A DNA stretch of 64,000 nucleotides from Mesocentrotus franciscanus (Eukaryota; Echinodermata; Echinoidea; Camarodonta; Strongylocentrotidae), in contig CP137666.1 in assembly GCA_037976565.1 (NCBI GenBank), forward strand, positions 61,192,605 to 61,256,604, given 5' to 3'. The position numbers and the translations under genes are program-made. Of the stretch, positions 25,101 through 37,100 are shown piece by piece. Under the pieces are notes generated by a model. That model ran no database searches and was not told where the DNA came from. It saw only the letters and a list, made by a program, of their open reading frames with translations. Each line of letters opens with the position of its first letter. Position 1 is the first letter of the stretch.

Positions 25101-28100
25101 TGAAAGTAACAAACTTGATTAAACTTTTAGTTACACGCTTCTCATCATTTGCATTTATCTTGTTGAGAAAAATTTAATTGATGTCTTGATTGATGTCTTG
25201 ATTGATGTCTTGATTGATCGATGTATTGATTGATTGATGTCTTCATTGATTGATCGATTGGTTGACTTTTCTGTTTGATGCATGTGATTGCGAAAAGAAG
25301 TTGGAGGAATCGATTGAATTTCAAAATCGGTCAGTAATGTAGGTGCGTAATTATTTTCATATTTTACATCATTCATCTTTGAATATGATATCACTGTATT
25401 AAATGATTAGTTGGCTAGTTGGCTCGTTGATTGGTTGACTGATTCTGATTTATCAATTGATTGATTGGTTAATTGGTTCATTGATTAATTGATCGAACTA
25501 GTGACTAACTGATAGATATATTGATTGACTGACGAATTAATTTGCTAATAAATTGTTTTTTGCCTTTTTTAAAGGTTAATCGCTTATTTTATCAATGTAT
25601 AACTTGCTTCATTGATTGTCTTATTGATATACTAACTGATGAATTATCCATTGATAAATTCATTGATCGGTTCGTTGAATGGATGACCGCTACATACTGA
25701 ATAAACACTGAAGGTTTATCCTTTCTGTAATTCTCTATCCAACGAATATCTTTATTCATAACAAGTATTACGGACCCTTACCCGGTGCTTCAAAGAGCAG
25801 CTGTGCACTGATGTGAACTTTGAGCTCGCTATCCCCAGTCTCTGATCGTCTCCCTACGTTAGTGACCCGACCAAAGTCTAGGCGGACATAGTCCCTGTTC
25901 TCTCCATCCTATGAAAACAGAGTGAAACAAAATATAAAAACAAGGCAGATGTTATGATTACACCAACATCTCATGGTGTCATGATGAATTGCTTGTTAGA
26001 ATTCAGTGGGATAAATATTTATTATCTGTAGTATTTTAAAAATTGTTTTAATCATGTTATTTACGAATCCGAATTTAGGGTCGATAAATGTCTTTATGAC
26101 AAAGGTCAGAATTTCGCTGAAGTGTTAGAAATCGGAAGAGTGTAACAATTTATTTACAAACAAGATAGAACATCAGTTAGAATGATTTATACAAGCAATC
26201 TTAGGTTATAAAATAAACAAGGGAACGAAACAACTGATCTTTCTTAAAATTTTGAAAGCCACTTCATTCACTTGATTATACTTCCTACGGTCCTACCCAT
26301 CACTCTACTTGCTTATTCCACTTCTTTGTCGTTTTACTTATATCTACCAATGTATGACAGTGGAGGGAGGATGAAAGGCGTTCTTTCCTCTATATTTGTT
26401 CCCCTTTAAAATCGTCTAAACAATGAAGACAAAACTTTTTTGAGATTGCTCGGTGACGCTTTCTCTTTGCTCAAGTTCTCGAATGACCCCATATCAATAA
26501 TAAATAGCGCCCAACTTACGAGCTCGACATATGTCGGCACCACCTTCGACGCACACGGGAGGTTGTAGCCCGCCGATACCACCTGGGCGCTGCACACTCT
26601 CATCTGGGTCTCCGAGTTCGAGGTCACGGGCAGCGAGAGGTCAACGATAAGGCGTGACGTCACCTCCTCCTGAAGATCAATGGTCACTACGAAACCGACG
26701 CAAGCTCCGACCACTACTTGGTTGCCATCGATGGGGTAGAAATCAATGGTCGGTTCGGTCGTCTGGAAAAGGAGAATATAATTAATGAGGGGCAATTATT
26801 TGTCAGTGAGCGATGATTCTGAAATGGATTTCCGCGGTTTGTTGACAAAAATAACGACTGAGGCCAGCAGTGGCGGATCAGGTAATAACTCTATTCCCGA
26901 TGGGGGGGGGGGTGAGGAACAAAATAGCCGGAAAACAATTATTTTTAATTTCATTTTTCCGGAGGGGGCGGGGACAATATTTTTTGCACTTTTCTGAACT
27001 AGAGGTAAGCCAAATTTGGTTGTTGGGGGAGGGGGGGGGGGGCACTTTATATCCCATACCCCCTGGATCCGTCATGGAATAAACGCAAAGACATACATTT
27101 ACACCCTTGCGCGTACAGATATGAGATGATCCTAAATTGATACCTAGATAGATATCGATCTGATGAATACAATTTGGAAGGGTATCTTCGAGCGTTGCCA
27201 TCACTACAGTTACGATGAAAGAATGATAAATCAATAGATATCCATGAATGTTTGATGACAGATAACAATTAAGACTTTTAGCTTTAATAATTCTTTATAT
27301 CCTTCTTGACGGCAAATCTTATACTACCAGTTAAAACGAATGTGTTGAGCTACTGGAGGATCTACCTCTGCAGGAGGTTTCGATCCATCTTCAGATTTGG
27401 GAGGGATGGGTGGGGCAGATGCATGTGTCATAGTTGAATGCCGCAAAGGATACACAGTTAATCCGCAAATTATTGGGTGAAATTGGCACCCCCCTCCTCT
27501 GTATCGACGCCCCAGTCATACTGCTAATATTTCAAATTCAAGTGTCACTTTTGCTGATGCATCTCCTTACTGATGCTATTTGATGATTATTAATGAATAA
27601 TGATTATGTTGATGATTATGATGATTGTTATTGAAGTTGATGATGATTAACCTTCAATAACAGTATCGTGACGACTTTCGAAAAATCAACCCTATGACAT
27701 TTTCAGTCAATTAATTGGATATACAATAGGGATGTTGAAATTGCCCTTGAAGAAATTTTTCGAAGGACTTTGCGATCATCCACAGATACCTACCATATCT
27801 GGGGAGCTGAGCGGCTGGGCATGGATACCGTACTGATTCGAGTAGACCATCTCGTCATTGACGGATACGGCCACACCGAACCAGTACGTCGAATAATCCA
27901 CGATCTCGGTACTGTCTGTGAGATGGACGACGGCTTCCGTGCTGATCGTATTGCTGGCTGTGGTCGATGAACCATACCGAAGTCCTGTTGGTCGAAAGAA
28001 AACGAAAAGTATGAGTCACCATCTTCTTCTTTTTCATTTTGTTTTTCACATATAGACAAAGCCATTCCATACTTCGAAAATCGAAATGAAATAAGATCAA

Positions 28101-31100
28101 CTGGAGGTAGGCCTTCTGGGGCTAGTGGTACGATTTCATCATATACAAGCATGTGATATTTTCAGTGGACCATTGTCATACAATGTGTGGATTTCCTTTC
28201 ACCCAGTAGAAATATAAGCCACTAAATGAAAGAAGTCATATGTTGATACATTACAAGAGACCTACTTTGATCCCTTTACATCTTCAGGCATACTGAATAG
28301 GCAATGTGTCCAAACTTAGAGGATTAATTATACCATCACGACGTTCAACATTCATTTCCCCCGTATTTTGTAATACCCATGGCAATTAGATATTTCACTT
28401 ATTCAGATATAGGGGATGACCTCTTGAGGAATTTCTTATGTTGTCCAAGCATTGCTACATTATTACTCCATATGGTACATTTTATCAACTTTTGTATATA
28501 TCATGTTTGATTTTTTCAGATCGTAAGTCACTGACCTTGGTTGACCCATGTTCCAAGATCAAGGGTCGACAACACTGTCCAGATTGTTCCGTTGACCTCT
28601 TTCGTCGATAATGAATACGACTCATCCGACATGCAGTCATAGTTCGACCCTATAGATTGAAAGGAAATGTGTAAAAGCAAGTAAGGATTTAAAAAGAAGA
28701 TCATGAAAATAGTATATAAAAACATAATAATGAGTACAGACACAAATTTTCTCTCGGTTCTACACCAGCTTTTCTACAATGTTTGTACAATGATCGAATC
28801 TAACATTACTAGTGTGTTTATAAATGAATAAATCAAATCAAATCAAATAAAATCAAATCAAATAACAATATTTACGGTTTCCGTTACGCAAATACACCGT
28901 AAAAATATAAACGTTTTACGTGAAATTAACAACTACACCACTCTTCCCTTATACTAATAGTTCTTAAACTGGGTCAATAAAATTATCGTTATTAATGACC
29001 ACTTACCTTTCCCGGTTAATTCATAATCGCAGATCGTCATGAGGGGGTCCACGGTGAAGTTGTCTGCAATCAGTTCGACGACGACGTTTTCTGAGGCGTA
29101 GTTGCGGAGAACGATGTCGATAGAGAATAGCGCCGACGACTCAACGCTCATATTTTGGCCATCGGGTCCCGATATTGTGACGAGAGGTGACGCAACGGCC
29201 TGAAATTGACAGGTACAAGGATTTGTTTTTAATAGGCAAGTGATAACAAACACTATAATTCATGAAAGACAACTGTGATTAGATGAAATTGCCCGCTAAA
29301 GCCTCCCCACTGGAAGGCCCGAGAAAAGACTTGCAAAGTGTTCTAGGTACAGTGTGCGGGCATACTTTGCATAGATATTCCTCCCTCTCTCACGCCTGGA
29401 TTGGATAGTTATATTAGTTATATGGAAATGTCCTGGTGGTAATTGCTCCGGGTCAAAATCCTGCACTAAATGAATTATTAGCTTCAAATCGAGACCAAAT
29501 ACTGAGTCTAACCATCACCTTCAACATAACCTTTAAACAATTGCAACCGTAACCCTAACCCTAAATCTTTTACAACATCAGGTATCTGAGCAATTTGTCT
29601 CCGGAGTATTTGTGTTGGAAGCCTTCTTCCCCACCATTTATTTTCCTCTCTTAGATCAACATCAACTAATTCCATCACAACTATCTTCGAAAAATCTATA
29701 AATAAATAAAAATTATAATAAAGGCAATTTAAATGGCTTTGTGCGTCACCTTTTGAAATGTGTGAACATCACAATGACATATCACGTAATCCGAGCATGA
29801 GTCTATTGGGACATAGGCCTACGATATGGTATTGTAAATTGCCCTTGGGTTGATTTTCGAAAATAGTTGGTATCGTGTTGTCACACTATGAAAAGAAATC
29901 TCACCCAATCAGCGCGGTCGTCAACGGGCGTGAAGGCCGTGGTGCCTGCCCAGATGTCGTCGCTGGATCCACAGGTGACGGCGGCTGAGAGATCGTACTC
30001 GACCCCGTACTGGGTAGCGTCGTTGACGGTCAGGATCGCCTTGAATTGGAGTTCGATCTGGTTAGCCTCATCGTCAGCCGTATCGTCGTCATTGTTCGTG
30101 ATGTCGCCAAGGTTCATCAAGATGCGATCATACTACAAACAAACAAGGTGAGGTAATATGGGATATATTTTTTACTCAAGATAATCGTTGTTTCTACCTC
30201 CTGTGAGATGAAAGGTGGAATTTAATCACGGTTATGCCTTGGTTTTCTTTACCCAACATATTTGATTGAGAGGCAACGTATTAATATACCTATGGAGACG
30301 TCATATGACATGTTCACATAAAATTATGACGCGGAATAAAATACGAAATATACTAATTTCTACTAAAAGCTTTATAACTGTCATTATTAAAATGAACTTC
30401 ATTTTGTGTTTTAATCTGATGAGGGAAGAACTATATTATGACTTTATTCAATGGAATATATATTTAGTGCAAGTCCAGATAATCATATGGTGAAACTGTT
30501 AGCATGTAATGACGATTCAAAGAAAACTGAATTAACTTTCAATTGTAGTAATTATCTAAATCGTGACTGGGAAGAACATTGAAACAAAAACTGATGCACA
30601 GAACATGGAGAATTTATATCGTCACTTTAATGAAAAAAATGTATTGTGACGAATGCAAGTGACTTTAACAATTTAATGCACTGCCAACAAATCTTCCAAA
30701 AGATTGTCGAAAACATATGAGTTAAGAATGGAAGAACAAGTCTTGTACAAAATATGACCACTTAAACTATCACCCAGAATTGGCATCTTACCCTTCCATC
30801 TCCTGCTGACGCGTAATATGACGTCACCACGCCGTTCGTGTCGAAGCTCGGATAGTTGCCGCCCACGGTCGTGACGCTTGGATCAAACAGAATGAACACG
30901 GCGCCGTTTTCGTTCTCCGAAAATAACTCGACATCGACGTCAGCCGTGGTACCCGTCGGCAGCCAGAGTGTAAGCTGGAGTTCGATGACCTCGCCGATGT
31001 TGACTTCGGTCATGTTGACGGCGTTGCCGATTTTCTCCAGGAAAAATGTCGCTTCGCTCGGTGCTCCTGGATTCTGTTCAATATTTAGAAGCGTAGTGAA

Positions 31101-34100
31101 ATGCGATTAGATTTTTGTGTTCATTGAATGAGTCGTTGATGAAAGAACAACAACGAGCAGAAATCCCTGTACCGTTATGAAAATGAATTATATCTTATGG
31201 GGGTAATTATGAATAACCATTTTGGCTTCACCACCCATTGGCTATTTGGATATTTTTCGGAAGTGTATTGAAATGTTATCTTAATTTTGTTCATTTGAGT
31301 GAGTAGCTGCTGAATGAACATGGTATTAAGCATACAGATAAAAACGAGAAGAAATACCTGTACCAATAAGAATATGACCAAAATCTTATAAGAGCAATTA
31401 TGAATAACCCTTTTGACTTCATGGCCTCATTTGATATGTTTCAGGGTCCTGCTCCCCCACCGCCCAGCTAATGATTAGGCTCGATAATGACTTCATGAAA
31501 ACATAATTGAGATGTGCTCACGTGGGATTATTTCAAATCGCTTTGATCTCTCTCTCTTTTCTTTCATATTTTTTTTTTTTTATAGATATAAGTAAATTAT
31601 TTATCTTCACCTAATTTGTTATTACAGTGGTTTTCATTTACAACTCTGACATTTTGACCACTTAAATGTTACTAGAATAAGACTTACTGCTCTTCTCCGT
31701 CTAGAGTGCACTTCCTGGGAATCGTCATCATCGAGGGACCTCCTCAAACGAGAGCCGACATCACTGTTCGCATGGTTTTCCATTTTCCTGTACCTATCGA
31801 ATCCAACCTCGGTGCCCGGTTCATCGTCGAATTCAACCATCACAATCATCGTTCCCACAACATTATCACCGTAATCACCATTACTCACGTCCTCCTGTTC
31901 TCGTCTTATCCTTCTCCGCGACCGGTGCACGGGATTCCGCGCCGATACCACCAATTTCACATTTGTTCCCGCGCGCGGGAATTCACTCTTGTCCCGGGTG
32001 CCTTTTCCCGAGAGTTGGATGGCTCCCGTCTTTGGATGAATGCGGAACAGAGATTCCTCGTTTCCGCTCTCAAGGGCGTAAAGAATTCGCGCGCATGGAC
32101 AGTCCGCGTCGCTGTCTCGGCATTTTTCGCCGTCTTTATCCGTGGCGGTGACGTATGTAATGACGTCATCTACATTATATTTATACACCACCACGCTCAA
32201 CGATGACTCTTCAAATGAAGGAAGAAAATTGTTTTCTGCAAAAAGAGAACACAAAGATGAAAAGGTTTGATAACTAAATCAGAACAAAATGATAAAAAGG
32301 TTACAATAATTATATTTCGCTTCGGTTGCCACACTCCACCCAGGTGAAGTAAATGGGGACCTGGTAGGAATTTATTCCTTGAAACGCAGAGCGCGTGACA
32401 GCTGCACTGCTAAAGCCAGGGTAATTATGCTGCATTATTGTAGAGCGCTTAGAGACTTCTGATAAAGTAAGTGTTAGGCGCTATATAAGCAAATATAATT
32501 ATTATTATTAGCAAAACTCCCTTTAATTCCCCCTCTCTCTTTCTACATATATTTCTTTATTATGTATATGTATATATATCTTCATCTGTCTCTTTTCTTC
32601 TATCCCCTGTCTGTCTGTCTTTCATCATATGTATATCGTCATTAGAAAGCCAGCTTGTGTTTTTTAAGAAGAGAGAGACGATGATTAGTGCATGGATGCA
32701 GCAGAGTCATACTAATGTGTAGGGTGCATCATGGTTCACTTTTACATGAATTACTGATGATTGAACTCGATTTGAACAATAATTCGTTTCAATGGTCACC
32801 CATTTACCTTTCACAAAATGGCAAATAAACATGTTTAAAACCTCTTCATTTACATAAAAGAAAATTTCATCCTTCATTCCGTTGGAAACACTCTAGCAAA
32901 CAGTATCCAGCGTTATACATTCTGGCTTATTTGCATAGAGACCCTTTTTACATCCTAAGCTGACGTCAGCATATACGTCTTGTTATGAAAGTCCTCCAGC
33001 TTACATATAGTAGCGACTACATTAATAATTAAAAAGCAGGGAGCAGCGAACAATGGAGGTGGCTGTGCCGATCGTATTGTGGCATTGCACAATAAAAAGG
33101 GGGCCGTTGTATCGTAGAATCAATATGGCCTTGTTATCGAACACAAGAGACGGTCGAATAGGGGGAACAGTTAATGGGAGCGAGGGGTAGGTGATCGATT
33201 TATTGATCAAGGTTTTGTGGAGAACATTTTTAGAACGTGTTAAGCCCAAACGGGTCTGGGTTTAGAATAGGAGAAGGATTAATGCTGATGGATTCGGATA
33301 AGGTCTGGTTGTTGTCGAGTAATGGAATTTTACGAGTACATGTGGATGATAATGGAGATTTTGAAATTAACCTTGAATTAGTAGAACCTTTCCATTTACG
33401 TTTATTGATTACTGTTTTTATAAACCTATTCTTCATTTAAACACACGATTACAAGTTTATATAATATTCTATCAACCATTCCTTTCTCTATGTTCCCTCC
33501 CCATTAACATTCTTTTTTCTTCCAGTAATTGAAATTAAATTTGCAATTAATCTCATTATAATAAAGTTGCAAGTCTAGATGTACCATTTGATAAATATCT
33601 AAATGTATTCGGTAAGTTCTTTCATTGCTTGATTACAACACCAATTTTGAATAATATTTATTTTTGACAAATACAAAACGATATACTAGTATTCCTAACT
33701 TATAGAAACCAAACATAATTATGTTTTAACGTTTCGGCTATGGTTTTCGAGGTTAAGATTATTTACACCTTCAGTTATCTACGCATTATGTTAAATTATG
33801 AAAGTGAAATGAGATTTACATCTTTGGTGGTGTTATTATACATTAATACATGTATGGTAGAAATGGTGATATAAGTGATGTACATCTTCCCAGCTTACAT
33901 ACCTGATCATACTAAAAACACTTATAGATTGCAATTAATAGTTGAACAATGATTCGTAGTTTATAGTTTATGTTTCATGATTAAAAGTATAATATACAGT
34001 ATTGTTGAAGGTCATGAATTTAGTCAAATGAGTTTTCTTCTTGTTTCAAGATGGTTTAAATCAGACCAATAATCAGTTGTTGTCAGTTATCCTTTGAAAG

Positions 34101-37100
34101 TATGAGAAGACAACGTACATGTATCTAGCTTTATCCAGCGTTGTGTGACCTATACCAGTCATGTGCCAGACAAATACGTTTTATCCTTAAAGTGTTTTTG
34201 TTTTCTATGTGGGAATTTCAAAGTTTTCGTTATTTTGATGGATTATAATGGATTGAAGTTCCACAATATGTACTTCGTGCGATATGCATGAAATTAAGTG
34301 AATTTAATTCTACCCTTTCTATTGTAATTAACATAGTGCATTGCCGTCAAGTGTAGAGACGTAACGGAGAGAATGTGAGGTAAAATAGGTATCTCATAAC
34401 CAAACGAGGTTTCGTCTGATTTTACTTTTATTTCGTTAATATCTATTTTATAGAACACGAGAGAAATCCACTCAATTACATTTTTGGTACCATTTATTTT
34501 CTTCCTTCTTTTATGAATGGAGACCCAATCTTATCGACATCAAGTTAAATTTCACGTGCAGGGATAGTGAATGTCCTTGGTATGAAGTGTACCCCAATTT
34601 AATGTGATTATGAGAAACATGTTTACGTCAAAATAGTTCCAAACAAGATGTAACATATAATGTAACAAATGTTCTCTCGGCTACACATAATGACAATGGA
34701 TTAAAACCTAGCAAGATACTGTTAGATAGAATAGGTAGAGCTTTTCTTTTACTATTCACAAGTCACACAGGGAGTGCAGTATGTATTTAAACCTATCTAA
34801 ACAAATAGCATTTTATATACATGCACACCTCATCTTATTAAGATTTGAACTAATTCAATACTGATAGCAAACAGTACCGTAAGAGAAAAGCTAAATTGGT
34901 ATAATAATAATAATAATATCGAATATTTAGGAGCGCTAAAAACAATAAGTACCATAGCGCTTACAAATAGAAATATATGAAAAGAGGACAAAAATGTACA
35001 GTCTTACATGAAGTAGATCACATAGACCACTGGGGAAAAAGGTAAGTTTTGAGGGATCTTATGAAGGTGGCAAGACAGGTATAATCGCACTATTTCGAGT
35101 ATGCAAAACTGCAAGTCAATAAGGTACTAATGTCCTTTGGCAAGATCCATCCATGTGTAGTAATTGGGTACCCGGTAGGAAGAAAGTCCTCGAATGCCTG
35201 CATGAGCGCCTTATCATGGTAGCTCAGCTAAAGCTGAGGGTGATATAATTGCAGTGCCCTCAGTGAGAACTTTCTTAATACTGATGAGGCTACTCTGGGT
35301 ACACAAGACATATCATTCTTATTATTATCATGACAAAGCATTGATTTCTTTTTGAAAATATATCTTTTTCCCCTTCTGCTCATTTGGAAAATATAATATA
35401 CATGTGTGTAGCATGAATTGCTTGCATAGCTTAGATAGGACTAGATATAATGCATGCACATAATCTGATGTGACCACATTACGTCCATATTTTATTGGAG
35501 TAATTTTCATCAATATAGAGTTGATTTCTTATATGTGTAAAACTCATAATGTACGTGTTCTATAAAAAAAAAATTAAAAAAATTAAAATGTACACAGTTC
35601 TTAGACAGTGGAATCGCACAGAACCACGAACCAACCCTTACAACAAATTAGCATTGATCAACGCCAGACCCATGGACATAATTATTTCCATACCGCGTAA
35701 TAAAATATCAATACGCACGGCATTGGCAATACTATTTGAAGGATTGCATACTCGTATTGGAGCGACTATGACGCATTCGATGAGATATATATTAATAAAA
35801 AGACGTTTCAATACCTATAATCAATAAACACGAGTATCAAGATTAGTGGCAAACAAGTAAAACGATTCATGGGGAGAAAAAGATGTGCGTGTAGTTGCTC
35901 AGGAGTAAATGATGAAAGATCGAAAATAGGCCCAAGTATTTATGACCCCTGACTCAATAAGTGATCAAGCAATACACATGACAAATAGTAGACAATCTTG
36001 AAGATGTACATGAATCTACATAATTATTATTATTATAATTATGACTATCATCATCATTAACATCACGTTGCCCCCCCCCTCTCCCAACAAGATTTGGCCT
36101 TACGATTTGATCAATTTCCGTTATCTATGATCAGATGTTTGTCATGCGTTATTCTTATTTGTTTTCCATTCTCCATCATTTTATATATTGGTGACGTTTC
36201 AAAAACAAGTAACCGAAGATAATTCATCCGAATTTGCTCTTTTATATAATGAATATGAACGTAATCTACATTCATTCTCTGTTTACATATATTTGATACA
36301 TAATTATGAACGTCATCTAATTCCCGTATATCAAATGTGGGAGAACATTGACTCGAATCTCTCAACCTCTGCAAAATATTAAAAAAACAAATTAAACAAA
36401 AGATAACACGGACCTCGGGATACAAAGATCTTATACGTAAGTGAAAAAAGAATAGGTCTTAAATAACAGCCTTGGCAGACGTCACACGAAATGCGCAAAT
36501 CAACTGAATATGAGCCGACATTTAAGAGTGGCAACAACAAAGGTATACAGACGGTCATCTTTCTAAAAGATTAAATCAGAAGAAATCTAGAAAGGGTCAT
36601 AATTATAAATAAAGAATAAGATGAGTAAATCAGGCCATAAAGGTAGCACGATGGCTCAGTGGAAGATCATCATAGTCCCGTAACCAACAGGCCCCTGATT
36701 CAAAACCAAGTTGATGCACTATAGTGCCCTTGGGTTAAACATTAGTTACTTTATAAAGCATAAATACTCATTACATGTTTCTCAGACAAGCTTTTTTTTT
36801 CCCCGGTTGATTTTATTAAACTATAGTTTCTTAGCAGTAACGTAAAATAAATCAAGAATGAACAATTGAAATACTCACCAAGTATATCGCAGTTTTCCCC
36901 TGCCCAGCATGGGTCGCATTCACACAGACCCGTTGAGTTGTTACATTGGCCATTTTCACATTTTATTTGTTCGTATCTACAGCGAAATAAGGAAAGACAA
37001 AATATAAGAATATAAAATATAGTACAAACAAGAATACCAAGTACAAGCAATGGATATCCATCGCTCACGGGAACAGTAAGTTATGCAAGTAATTTTCATC

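Larger units (their letters stand above)
32236..36878. other. Largest intron of gene A (4.6 kb)
   Basis: It separates the EGF-like exons from the cadherin-like exon. It contains SINE copies near 32,320-32,511, 35,090-35,331 and 36,641-36,735. No additional exon compatible with phase 1 was seen; an alternative exon here cannot be excluded. Confidence 0.55.

Noticed and set aside
29540..29565. CCCTAA-like interstitial telomere repeat
   Set aside because: Only two or three imperfect copies (AACCCTAACCCTAA), too short to support a telomeric origin.
31706..32206. Plus-strand open frame of 166 codons
   Set aside because: Antisense to the cadherin-like exon 4.
36645..36700. Possible tRNA gene
   Set aside because: A and B box-like sequences are present but the B box is degenerate and no closing acceptor stem is seen; a SINE head fits better.
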